Shown piece by piece: positions 28,204-35,820 of a stretch of 64,000 bases of DNA. The stretch is from Solirubrobacterales bacterium (lineage in GTDB: Bacteria; Actinomycetota; Thermoleophilia; Solirubrobacterales; Solirubrobacteraceae). Position numbers and translations under genes: made by a program. The DNA is taken from assembly GCA_027315115.1 (NCBI GenBank), contig DAHUYQ010000014.1, positions 1 through 64,000 of the forward strand. The letters are read 5' to 3'. Under the pieces are notes generated by a model. It did not search any database and was not told where the DNA came from. It saw only the letters and a list, made by a program, of their open reading frames with translations. The first letter of the stretch is position 1, and each line of letters opens with the position of its first letter.

Positions 28204-29415
28204 TCAACGGCCCCGCGGAGGGGCCAGATGCCGCACCTCGCTCCTCGGCGACGCCGGCGGGCGGGCCGGCGGGCTCTGGTCTGCCCCGTCGCGGTCGCCG
28301 GCCAGCGCGCTTGCGCGCAGCGCCCGCTGCACGTCGGTGATCGAGAGCAGCCCGACCGGCACGCGCTGCCCGTCCACGACCACCGCGCGTCCCACGCGGA
28401 CGAACGCGCTCACGCCGAGCAGCGCCGCCACGTCGTCGGATTCGTGGATCAGCAGCGTGGGGTCGGTCTCCGCGACCGCGCCCACTGTGATGCTCGTCTC
28501 GTGCCTGCCCGCCAGTCGCTCTGCGGTTGCGAGCGGCAGCAGGCCGATCGCCCGCCCCTGGCCGTCCACGACCGGGAACGCGGTGTAGCGGTAGGGCAGG
28601 AAGTACTGCGCCACGGCCTCGCCGATCGACATCGACGAGTCGATGCTCACAGCCGGCGCCGACATCAGTTGCGCGGCGGTGATGCCGGAGAGGGCGGCCT
28701 CGATCTTGGAGCTCATCGCCTGGGCGCCGGCCGCGACCACGACGAAGACCCCGATCACGGATAGCCACAGCCCCGCCGCCCCGCCGGCGGCGAACTCCAG
28801 GACTCCCAGGCCGATCAGCAGGTATCCGAATCCGCGGCCGATCCGCGCGGCGGCCGTGGTGGCACGGTCGTGGTCTCCCCACCTCTCCCAGAGCACGGAG
28901 CGCAGCACGCGCCCTCCGTCGAGGGGGAAGGCGGGGATCAGGTTGAACGCGAAGATCAGCACGTTGACGGCGAGCTGGTAGTCGACGAGGGCAACGATCA
29001 CGCGCGGGGTGCCGGCTGGCAGCAGCACGGCCACCACGGCGAAGCAGGCGGCGATCGCGGCGGTCACGAGCGGTCCCGCCAGCGCATAGCGAAGCTCGCT
29101 GCCGGGCTCCTGAGCCTCGCCCCGCATCTTGGAGACGCCTCCCAGCAGCCAGAGGTCGATCTCCTCGATCTCGATGCCGTGCCGCCGCGCGACGATCGCG
29201 TGCCCGAACTCGTGCGCGAGGATGCTCGCGAACAGCAGCAGCGCGCTGGTGAGACCGAGCAGGTAGCCGACCGCGGGGGTCAGGCCCGCGATCTCTTCAG
29301 GGAAGTAGGAGGTGCCCAGCGACCATGTGATCAGCGCCACGATCACGAGCCACCACGGGCTCACCCCCACGGGGATCCCGGCGATGCGCGCTATGCGGAT
29401 GCTGCGGCCTGGCAT
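28204..29415 (-). CDS. Site-2-type intramembrane metalloprotease (M50) with CBS domains
   Basis: A 403-aa polytopic zinc protease expected to cut membrane proteins within the bilayer. The zinc motif is H68-E-F-G-H72 in SILAHEFGHAIVARRHG, and the second motif NLIPAFPLDGGRVLRS supplies the Asp ligand. Two CBS modules follow the membrane part (about 240-385), a common sensor for adenine nucleotides in the SpoIVFB/Rip3 group. The ATG at 29415 gives the canonical MPGRSIRIARIAGIPV start and has a -10 box 7 nt upstream. It may be co-transcribed with the secreted PKD gene 55 bp downstream. Confidence 0.92.
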   Translation of the reverse strand: MPGRSIRIARIAGIPVGVSPWWLVIVALITWSLGTSYFPEEIAGLTPAVGYLLGLTSALLLFASILAHEFGHAIVARRHGIEIEEIDLWLLGGVSKMRGEAQEPGSELRYALAGPLVTAAIAACFAVVAVLLPAGTPRVIVALVDYQLAVNVLIFAFNLIPAFPLDGGRVLRSVLWERWGDHDRATTAAARIGRGFGYLLIGLGVLEFAAGGAAGLWLSVIGVFVVVAAGAQAMSSKIEAALSGITAAQLMSAPAVSIDSSMSIGEAVAQYFLPYRYTAFPVVDGQGRAIGLLPLATAERLAGRHETSITVGAVAETDPTLLIHESDDVAALLGVSAFVRVGRAVVVDGQRVPVGLLSITDVQRALRASALAGDRDGADQSPPARPPASPRSEVRHLAPPRGR

Positions 29416-29422
29416 CGGCTCC

Positions 29423-29428
29423 AGGCTA
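29423..29428 (-). promoter_or_regulatory. -10 box of a leaderless promoter for the M50-CBS protease
   Basis: Read on the minus strand, TAGCCT lies exactly 7 nt before the ATG at 29415. This supports that start over the longer in-frame ATGs. Confidence 0.5.
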
Positions 29429-29597
29429 CGGTCGCTCCCAGCCGGCTCCATCGGTGTCAAGCCCGCTGTCAGTCGGTGAGAACTACGGGCGGCGCGGGTC
29501 GTCTCGCGGCGCCGAGTGCTCTCATCATGCGTTGCGTTCAGCGCGGGTCTACATGGGCCAAACGTGCACCCTGAGCCCCACAGGCTGCCGTCTCAGT

Positions 29598-29934
29598 TCA
29601 CGGCTTGGGTTTGGCGAGTAGATCGTCAACCCACGCGCGCATCTTCATGACCGCGTCACGGGATGCCGTGCGATCGAGTCGTTCATCGAGTACATCGTCG
29701 TAGCGGAACTCCAGCGCCCACGGGCTCATGACGCGCGCCTCGTCCAGCGAAACGAGCGGAGCCAAGCCGGCGTCCGCAAGCTAGGAGAGCAGCTTGCGGA
29801 GGTGGTGTATGCGTGGCGGCGCGACACCGGCGTGCGCCAGGGCGGCCTTCATCAGCTTCCCCAACGCCTGCTGCGCGTTGAAACCGATGAGATAGTCATG
29901 CACGTCGGGATCGCCGCCGAGCTGTGGTAGGGCG
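29598..29934 (-). pseudogene. HEPN-domain protein remnant with an in-frame stop
   Basis: One minus-strand frame reads DVHDYLIGFNAQQALGKLMK, then HAGVAPPRIHHLRKLLS, a TAG at 29781-29783, and after it LADAGLAPLVSLDEARVM followed by a tail ending DDLLAKPKP and TGA. The aqQA-ekLmKA, P-R-I-H-x-L-xx-LL and closing helix pattern is that of small HEPN proteins, often RNase toxins paired with a nucleotidyltransferase. The N-terminus is missing and the frame is broken, so it is a decayed copy. No partner gene was found. It lies 85 bp from a tRNA gene, a common integration neighbourhood. Confidence 0.65.
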
Positions 29935-30019
29935 ATCTATGCAACCACCCCCTCTCCTCCGCAGGCGTCCCCGCCATCGCCTGTGGGCAGCGGTCAAGCT
30001 GACACCTGGGTGACGGGAG

Positions 30020-30093
<74 letters not shown>

Positions 30094-30293
30094 TCGACAG
30101 CGCCGCGCCGAGGCGCACGCGGTCGAAGCATCGTAGCGCGCGGCAGCGCGCGCTGGCTTCGCCGAGACCGGGCGGGGCAGGGGCCCCAGCGCGCCGCCGG
30201 GCCGAAGGGGCCGCGGGACCAGCGGGCCTGCGGTTGCCCGCCGCGGCCTAAAGACCCGCCGGGCGACCGGGAGACCGCGCGCGACCGGGCCCC

Positions 30294-31193
30294 CTACCCC
30301 CCGACGCCAAGCCGCCGCGCGAGATCGTGCGCCTCCTGCGCGGTCTCGAAGACCAGCTCGGCCCGGTAGCGGCCCCGCTCGTCCCCGCGGACCTTGACCT
30401 CGGCGCCGGTGGCGCGTTCCAGAAGATCGGCGATTTCCGAAGACGCGGCCACCTGGTCGGCGTCTGCATCCGCGTCGGGCTGCGGCTTGCTGCGCCGCGG
30501 CGCCTTCTCGCGCGCCTTCTCGCGGCCGGCGGCCTTGCGTGCCTGCGCTTCGAGCGTCCTCACCGACCATTCGCCGGCCACGCAGTCTCGGGCGAGGCGG
30601 CGGCGGGCGGCGTGGTCGTCGGCCAGCAGCAGCGCGCGGCCGTGGCCCTCGCTGAGCAGTCCCTCCTCGATCAGGACCAGGGCCTCGTCGGGGAGGTCGA
30701 GCAGGCGCATCAGGTTGGAGACCGCGACACGGCTGCGGCCGACCCTGCTGCCGACCTGCTCGCGCGTGAGGCCGAGCTCCTCGACCAGGGCGGCGCAGGC
30801 GCGGGCCTCCTCGACCGGGTTCAGATCCTCCCGCGCCATGTTCTCGATCAGGGCGATCTCCAGCGCCTCGGCGTCGCCGCGGGCGCGAACGATCGCGGGG
30901 ATCTCGCTCAACGCGGCGAGCTTGGCGGCGCGCCAGCGGCGCTCGCCGGCGATCAGCTCGTACCTGCCGTCGGCGAGCGGGCGCACGAGCACCGGCTGCA
31001 GCACGCCCTTCTCTCCCAGCGATGCGGCCAGCGCGCCGAGCGTCTCCTCGTCGAAGCGGCGGCGCGGCTGGGAGGCGCTTGGGACCACGAGGTCGACCGG
31101 CAGGCTGCGGAGCTCCTGGTCGGCCTCCTGGTCGCCGGTGACGGAGAGGATCGCATCCAGGCCGCGGCCCATGCCTCTACGCGCCGGGGTCAT
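30294..31193 (-). CDS. parB: Chromosome-partitioning protein ParB
   Basis: ParB binds parS near the origin and acts as a CTP-dependent clamp. The start RRGMGRGLDAIL, the CTP-binding GERRWRAAKLAAL, the ENMAREDLNPVEEARAC block and the helix-turn-helix EQVGSRVGRSRVAVSNLMRLLDLP are all present, with a C-terminal dimerisation segment. The 299-aa length is usual. Its ATG overlaps the parA stop by 4 bp. It closes the rpmH-to-parB gene series. Confidence 0.96.
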   Translation of the reverse strand: MTPARRGMGRGLDAILSVTGDQEADQELRSLPVDLVVPSASQPRRRFDEETLGALAASLGEKGVLQPVLVRPLADGRYELIAGERRWRAAKLAALSEIPAIVRARGDAEALEIALIENMAREDLNPVEEARACAALVEELGLTREQVGSRVGRSRVAVSNLMRLLDLPDEALVLIEEGLLSEGHGRALLLADDHAARRRLARDCVAGEWSVRTLEAQARKAAGREKAREKAPRRSKPQPDADADADQVAASSEIADLLERATGAEVKVRGDERGRYRAELVFETAQEAHDLARRLGVGG

Positions 31194-31954
31194 GCCGCAC
31201 CTCCCACCAGCACCTCCTTGGCGAGCTCGAAGTAGGCCTCCGCGCCGGCGCTGTGGGGATCGTGGTGGGTGACCGGCAGCCCGAAGCTCGGGGCCTCGCC
31301 GACCCGCACGTTGCGGGGGATGACGGTCTCGTAGACGAGGTCGGGGAAGTGCTTGCGGACCTCCTGCTCGACGTCCTGGCCAAGGCGCGTGCGGGCGTCG
31401 TACATCGTCAGCAGCATCCCGGCGATCGTGAGCTGGGGGTTGATCTCGCGCCGCACGCGCGCGAGCGTGTCGAGCAGGCCGGCGAGCCCCTCCAGGGCGA
31501 AGTACTCGGTCTGGACCGGGACGATCACCTCGTCCGCGGCCGCGAGCGCGCCGACGGTGAGCGGGCCGAGCGAGGGCGGGCAGTCGATCAGGATGTACTC
31601 GAAGCCGGCCCGCAGCGGCGCGATCGCCTCCCGCAGCCGCAGCTCGAAGCCCGGCAGGCGCGGAAGCTCGACGTTGGCGCCGGCAAGACCGGGGCCGGCG
31701 GGCAGCACGCGCAGCCCGGGAACCGCCGCGTCCACGAGCGCCTCGGAGGGCTGCGCCTCGCCGGAGAGCACGTCGTAGAGCCCAGGCTGCGTGGAGCGAG
31801 GCACACCCAGCCCCACCGTCGCGTTGGCCTGCGGGTCGGCGTCGACGATCAGCGTGGAGCAGCCAGCCTCGGCGATGCAGGCGCTGAGGTTGACGGCTGT
31901 GGTGGTCTTTCCGACCCCACCCTTCTGGTTGGCTATCGCGTAGACACGTCCCAT
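31190..31954 (-). CDS. parA: Chromosome-partitioning ATPase ParA (Soj)
   Basis: A deviant-Walker ATPase that moves ParB-origin complexes. The P-loop is AIANQKGGVGKTTTAVNLSA, with the signature lysine, followed by LIVDADPQANAT and ILIDCPPSLGPLT. The ATG at 31954 is chosen since a TAGCTT box lies 9 nt upstream, implying a very short leader; GTG at 31960 is in frame. It follows rsmG with a 12-bp gap and overlaps parB. Confidence 0.95.
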   Translation of the reverse strand: MGRVYAIANQKGGVGKTTTAVNLSACIAEAGCSTLIVDADPQANATVGLGVPRSTQPGLYDVLSGEAQPSEALVDAAVPGLRVLPAGPGLAGANVELPRLPGFELRLREAIAPLRAGFEYILIDCPPSLGPLTVGALAAADEVIVPVQTEYFALEGLAGLLDTLARVRREINPQLTIAGMLLTMYDARTRLGQDVEQEVRKHFPDLVYETVIPRNVRVGEAPSFGLPVTHHDPHSAGAEAYFELAKEVLVGGAA

Positions 31955-31966
31955 GAGCACTGCAAG

Positions 31967-32728
31967 CTAGCGCTGATCGCCCTCGGGGAGGGCGGCGGTC
32001 GCGCGAAGGCCGCCAAGTGGGCGCTTTCGTGCGATCCCGGGACGCCGTGGAAAGCGATCCGGCGTGGGGGAAACCTTCAGGTAGACGTGGAGGTGATGGT
32101 CCGTGGCGGCCGGAAACGGCCGCACGCGGCGGATCTCCCGCAGGACCAGCCCGAGTTCCGCGGCCGCGCCCTCCGCCCGGCGCTCTTCCTCGCGGTCGCG
32201 CCGGCCTCGCCACTCCACGAGCGTGCCGCCGACTTCCAGCAGCGGCGCCGCGTACTCGAGCACGACCGGCGCGGCCGCCACCGCGCGGGCGATGGCGAGA
32301 TCGTGTGCGGCGATCCCCGCGGGCCACTGCTCGACCCGCTCGCAGACGACCTCCACGTTGGCCAGGCCCGCGTGCGCCTTGGCGCGCTCGATGAAGGCAC
32401 ACTTGCGCGACTGGCTCTCCACCAGCGCGAAGGCGGCGCCCGGAATGGCCGTTGCCAGGGGCAGCCCGGGGATTCCGGCGCCGGCGCCGAGATCCACCAC
32501 TCGCCGGGCGGTGCGCACCACGTCCACTTCGAGAGCCACCAGCGCGTCCGCGATGTGCACGTCGACGGCCCTGGCGCTCTCGCGCACGCTGGTGGGAGCC
32601 TGCTCGTCCGTCTCGATGATGTTCAGGATCCTGCCGAGCGTCTCCGCGGCCGCGGCCGGCAGGTCGTGCCGGCCGCGCAACGCGTCCAGGCGTACCTGCA
32701 CGGCAACGGGGAGGACCTCAGCGCTCAT
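31967..32728 (-). CDS. rsmG: 16S rRNA (guanine-527-N7) methyltransferase RsmG
   Basis: This S-adenosylmethionine enzyme methylates G527 of 16S rRNA; loss gives low-level streptomycin resistance in other bacteria. Motifs are ESARAVDVHIADAL, VVDLGAGAGIPGLPLA (SAM binding) and ALVESQSRKCAFIE. The 253-aa product carries a C-terminal extension of about 35 residues after the usual end. Its ATG overlaps the upstream gene by 11 bp. Position between jag and parA is the classic origin arrangement. Confidence 0.93.
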   Translation of the reverse strand: MSAEVLPVAVQVRLDALRGRHDLPAAAAETLGRILNIIETDEQAPTSVRESARAVDVHIADALVALEVDVVRTARRVVDLGAGAGIPGLPLATAIPGAAFALVESQSRKCAFIERAKAHAGLANVEVVCERVEQWPAGIAAHDLAIARAVAAAPVVLEYAAPLLEVGGTLVEWRGRRDREEERRAEGAAAELGLVLREIRRVRPFPAATDHHLHVYLKVSPTPDRFPRRPGIARKRPLGGLRATAALPEGDQR

Positions 32729-33086
32729 AGCGGGCGAAGAAGCCGGCGTACCGCTCCTTCATCTCGCGGACGCGGCCGCTGACGTGGGCGTCGATCTCGT
32801 CGGTGAGCACGCTCTCGACAAGTGGCAGGACGTCTTCGGCCAGGGCCGGCCCGCGAGCCATCCACTGGTAGTAGTGGCGTCCGCCGTGGTGATAGGGCCC
32901 GTATAGCCGCGCTCGAGGGAAGAGCCGCTCGAGCATGCGGAAGACAGCCTCGTGACGAACGTGCATGCGCAGCGTCACCTGCGGATTCTTGCCGTCGCCG
33001 CCGAAATGCCCCTCTCCGATCAGCAGGCCGACGACGAGTCCGCGCTCCACGTCGGTGATCTCGGGGCCTGTGGCCTGGTCTGCCAT
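32718..33086 (-). CDS. Small LAGLIDADG-like protein in the origin operon
   Basis: A 122-aa protein whose core VERGLVVGLLIGEGHFGG resembles the GLIDGEG-x-F helix of LAGLIDADG homing endonucleases. It is followed by TLRMHVRHEAVFRMLERLFP and a YYQWMARGPAL strand as in single-motif members. The acidic residue of the motif, the likely metal ligand, is Glu. There is no intron or intein nearby: it is a free-standing gene placed between jag and rsmG, overlapping rsmG by 11 bp. It may be a domesticated nuclease or a DNA-binding protein; function is unknown. ATG at 33086 is chosen; GTG at 33092 or 33104 are possible. Confidence 0.6.
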   Translation of the reverse strand: MADQATGPEITDVERGLVVGLLIGEGHFGGDGKNPQVTLRMHVRHEAVFRMLERLFPRARLYGPYHHGGRHYYQWMARGPALAEDVLPLVESVLTDEIDAHVSGRVREMKERYAGFFARYER

Positions 33087-33096
33087 CGCCACGGAT

Positions 33097-33124
33097 TGTT
33101 TCACCGTAGAGAAAAACGTGAAAC
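33097..33124. other. Separated parS-like half-sites
   Basis: TGTTTCAC at 33097-33104 and CGTGAAAC at 33117-33124 are the two halves of the parS palindrome TGTTTCACGTGAAACA, but 12 bp stand between them. No intact parS was seen elsewhere in the window. The site lies 1.9 kb from parB, between jag and the LAGLIDADG-like gene. It may be a diverged ParB site or coincidence. Confidence 0.35.
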
Positions 33125-33143
33125 GTCGGTGGCGCCCAGGCCG

Positions 33144-33626
33144 CTAATCGCCCGGCGGCGAGATCACGAGGAACCGCTCCGGCTCCTCGCCCTCGCTGTG
33201 CGTACGCACATCCCCGCGCAGGCGCAGGTGCTCGTGCACGACGCGCCGCTCTGATGCCGGCATCGGGTCCAGCTCGATCGCTTCGCCATGCTCGATCGCT
33301 TCGTCCGCCGCCTCGTCCGCCTCTTCGCAAAGGGAGCGTTCCCGCCGCTCGCGGTATCCGTCGGCGTCCACGATCACGCGTGCCGCGCTCTCGCCGGTCT
33401 TGAAGACGATCCGGCGTGCCAGGTGCTGGATTGCATCGATCGTCTGTCCACGGCGGCCGATCAGGGGACCGACCTCCTCGCCGTCGAAGCTTCCGACGAT
33501 CTCGCCGTCTCGCTCCCGCACCTGCACCTGCACATCGAGACCGCTGCTCTGCGCGATCACCTCGAGCAGCTCGGCCAGCGCGGCCTTGGGCTCCGCCGCC
33601 GCCGTGTTGGCGTCCTCGTCGCTCAT
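33144..33626 (-). CDS. jag: Jag/KhpB RNA-binding protein (KH and R3H domains)
   Basis: A 160-aa protein with a KH domain (SFDGEEVGPLIGRRGQTIDA, bearing the GxxG loop) and an R3H domain near the C-terminus (ELDPMPASERRVVHEHL, with an R-x3-H match). It acts as an RNA chaperone linked to cell-wall and membrane-protein genes and is almost always next to yidC, as here. Its ATG overlaps the yidC stop by 4 bp. Confidence 0.93.
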   Translation of the reverse strand: MSDEDANTAAAEPKAALAELLEVIAQSSGLDVQVQVRERDGEIVGSFDGEEVGPLIGRRGQTIDAIQHLARRIVFKTGESAARVIVDADGYRERRERSLCEEADEAADEAIEHGEAIELDPMPASERRVVHEHLRLRGDVRTHSEGEEPERFLVISPPGD

Positions 33627-34552
33627 CGTCTACGCCCTGAGCGCTTCTTGCGCTTGCGGGGGGGAGGGGGAGGAGGGGGAGCGGACCCCGTCGCTGCCAT
33701 CACCGGCTCCAGGCTCGTGCCCTTCGCGCCGGTCGGCGCGATCTTGCCCCCCGCCACCGGCGGCGGCCCGATCCTGCGGCGGATCAGGAACTGCTGGGCA
33801 ACGGTCCACAGGTTCGTGGTGATCCAGTACACCAGAAGGCCGGCCGGAAATTTGAAGATGAAGACCACGAAGACGAGCGGCAGGAGCATCATCATCCGCC
33901 GCTGGTTCTTGTCCACGGTCGCGCTCATCAGCATCGTCGAGCCAAGCTGGGAGCCGACGTAGAGGACGAGCAGCACGACCAGCACTGCCCCGGACGCGTG
34001 GTTGGTGATGTCCGGGATGAACAGGAATTTCGCCGAGTGGGGCGCGACCTGTTCGCAGGTCGTGTTTTCGAGGTACTTGGCCGGCAGATGCGCGGCGTTG
34101 GCCACCGTGGCAGTCGGGTGGATGCTGTTGTAGTGCGAGACCAGGCTATCCCCGCAGATGTGCTTCTTGAGGTCCGTGCGCAGCATGTAGAAGAGCGAGA
34201 TGAATACCGGAAGCTGTAGGACCAGTGGCAGGCAGGAGGCAAACGGGTTGATTTTGTTCTCCTGGTAGAACTTCATCAGCTCCTGCTGCTGGCGCTGCTT
34301 GTCGTCTTTGTACTTCTCCTGGATTTCCTTCATCCGCGGCATGTGCTGCTGCAGGCGCTGCATCGAGTGCATCTGCTTGAAGGTCAGCGGCACCATCACC
34401 GCTCGCACGACGACCGTCAGGCCGACGATCGCCAGGCCCCAGCTCCCGCTCCCGCCCAGGATGCTGTTGTGGATGAAGACCAGGATTTCCTGGAATACGG
34501 AGATCAGCGGCGAGAAGGCGCTTTCGATTATGTTCGTCGAGAGAACTGGCAT
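33623..34552 (-). CDS. yidC: Membrane protein insertase YidC
   Basis: YidC inserts and folds membrane proteins alone or with SecYEG. The first helix after a short periplasmic start is followed by GLAIVGLTVVVRAVMVPLTF, which holds the conserved hydrophilic-groove Arg, then the cytoplasmic hairpin HMPRMKEIQEKYKDDKQRQQ and NPFASCLPLVLQLPVFISLF. A loop of about 60 residues with two Cys precedes the last helices, and the C-terminus is Pro/Lys/Arg-rich, likely ribosome-contacting. ATG at 34552 is used; the GTG codon just before it is possible. Confidence 0.95.
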   Translation of the reverse strand: MPVLSTNIIESAFSPLISVFQEILVFIHNSILGGSGSWGLAIVGLTVVVRAVMVPLTFKQMHSMQRLQQHMPRMKEIQEKYKDDKQRQQQELMKFYQENKINPFASCLPLVLQLPVFISLFYMLRTDLKKHICGDSLVSHYNSIHPTATVANAAHLPAKYLENTTCEQVAPHSAKFLFIPDITNHASGAVLVVLLVLYVGSQLGSTMLMSATVDKNQRRMMMLLPLVFVVFIFKFPAGLLVYWITTNLWTVAQQFLIRRRIGPPPVAGGKIAPTGAKGTSLEPVMAATGSAPPPPPPPRKRKKRSGRRR

Positions 34553-34579
34553 CACATCTAAGCGCCGGCGCCGAGCGGC

Positions 34580-34849
34580 TCAGGCATGCGCATGACGGTC
34601 GTGCTTGAACAGACGCTGAGCGTCGACTGGATCGTATCCGCCATCGCTGAACGGGTTGCACCTGAGCAGCCTCCATGTGGCGAGCACGACTCCGCGGGCC
34701 ACGCCGAACGTCTTGACCGCTTCGATCGCGTACGCCGAGCAGGTCGGCTCATACCGGCATCGCCTGGGCAGCGCCGGCGAGATCACACGCGAATAGAGGA
34801 GCAGTGGCGCCAAGACGACCGCCCGTGTCGCCTTCGCAACTCCATGCAT
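34580..34849 (-). CDS. yidD: Membrane protein insertion efficiency factor YidD
   Basis: A small membrane-associated protein that aids YidC-dependent insertion. The signature RCRYEPTCSAYAIEAVKTFG and the following RLLRCNPFSDGGYDPVD are complete. The ATG at 34849 gives 89 aa; a GTG at 34870 overlapping the rnpA stop would add seven residues and translational coupling. It is in standard order between rnpA and yidC. Confidence 0.94.
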   Translation of the reverse strand: MHGVAKATRAVVLAPLLLYSRVISPALPRRCRYEPTCSAYAIEAVKTFGVARGVVLATWRLLRCNPFSDGGYDPVDAQRLFKHDRHAHA

Positions 34850-34866
34850 CGTCCTGCCCCCAGGCT

Positions 34867-35256
34867 TCACGCCGCCCGCCGTCTCTGCTCGCCCCGCTCC
34901 TGCGGCTTGGCCTTGGCGATCAACTCTTCGAGCGCGGCGCACACGCCGGACAGGCCCTCCGCCTCAGCCAGCTTCAGAACTTCCGGTCGCGCGACGACGA
35001 CCACGTCGAAGCCCCCATCCAACTGCTCCCTCGTCGATGAGACGGCTTCCCGCAAGAGCCTCTTGACGCGGTTGCGCTGCACTGCGCCACCGACGCGCTT
35101 GGATACCGAGAGCCCCACGCGCGGATCCTCGACCGACGGGTTTGGGAACGTATAGAGCACCAGGTACCGGTTGGCGGATGACCTTCCCTGCCGGTAGACG
35201 CGCTCGAACTCCGCGCTGCGCGTGAGACGACCGCGGCCTGCGTGACGCGGCTTCAT
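34867..35256 (-). CDS. rnpA: Ribonuclease P protein component RnpA
   Basis: The protein subunit of RNase P, which matures tRNA 5' ends. The substrate-binding start RHAGRGRLTRSAEFERVYRQG and the RNA-binding signature KRVGGAVQRNRVKRLLREA are clear. The 129-aa product from ATG 35256 overlaps none of rpmH, which ends 11 bp upstream at 35267. A GTG at 35262 is also in frame. Confidence 0.95.
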   Translation of the reverse strand: MKPRHAGRGRLTRSAEFERVYRQGRSSANRYLVLYTFPNPSVEDPRVGLSVSKRVGGAVQRNRVKRLLREAVSSTREQLDGGFDVVVVARPEVLKLAEAEGLSGVCAALEELIAKAKPQERGEQRRRAA

Positions 35257-35266
35257 TCCCACGCGG

Positions 35267-35401
35267 TCACACTGACAGGCGCTTGCGTCCCTTGCTGCGA
35301 CGCCGCTTGAGCGTGAGCCGCCCGGCACGCGTCCGCATACGGGCTCGAAACCCGTGGGTCTTCGCGCGCTTTCTTTTCTTGGGCTGGTAGGTGCGCTTCA
35401 T
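35267..35401 (-). CDS. rpmH: Ribosomal protein L34
   Basis: A 44-aa protein of the large ribosomal subunit. It begins [20 protein letters not shown] and continues with the RMRT, AGR and KGRKRLS blocks of L34. AGGAAGAG precedes the ATG at 35401. It is the first gene of the leftward origin operon and is too short for many gene finders. Confidence 0.97.
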   Translation of the reverse strand: MKRTYQPKKRKRAKTHGFRARMRTRAGRLTLKRRRSKGRKRLSV

Positions 35402-35820
35402 CGTCTCTTCCTGCTCGTCGTCGCATCCGGGCGCCGATCACTCCATCTCACAGCGCTCGAACAGCGGAGTATACCGTCGCACAGCGTCACTGTCGCATGC
35501 GGCCTCGCCTTCGCCTGAGAGCCCCCTCCGTACCGGCCTCCAGCCAAGCTCCGACCCCCGCTCGCATACACCCAGCGGGCCGCTCCGACTCGGAGCCATT
35601 CGACCCCTTCGTACCAGCTTTCGACACACACAGCCGTTTTTCTCGCCATTTGCGGACAGGGCCGCCGACATGGCGCATCCGGCCCGCGGACGTTGGCTAT
35701 ATTCGCCCGCACCGGGCTGCCGCAGCCCCATTCCGAGTCCACGACGGGGGCCTCTCCCAACACGGGAGCAGGCTCCTCGCCCGCGCCTGCCCTGATCTCA
35801 AGAGAAACCGCTCAGCCGAC
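35402..35820. other. Intergenic region between rpmH and dnaA
   Basis: This 419-bp divergent region holds promoter-like boxes for both sides: TATACT for rpmH and TATATT at 35698-35703 toward dnaA. I see no TTATCCACA-type DnaA box here. One plus-strand frame is open from an ATG at 35497 through to dnaA, but the encoded stretch is a Pro/Arg/Ser-rich sequence unlike any DnaA N-terminus. Confidence 0.5.
35468..35473 (-). promoter_or_regulatory. -10 box upstream of rpmH
   Basis: On the minus strand TATACT lies about 67 nt before the rpmH start codon. It is the best -10 match in the gap; a -35 at standard spacing is weak. Confidence 0.4.

Noticed and set aside
35497-35820. N-terminal extension of DnaA from ATG 35497
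   Set aside because: The 108 residues are Pro/Arg/Ser-rich with no DnaA similarity and cross the probable dnaA promoter.
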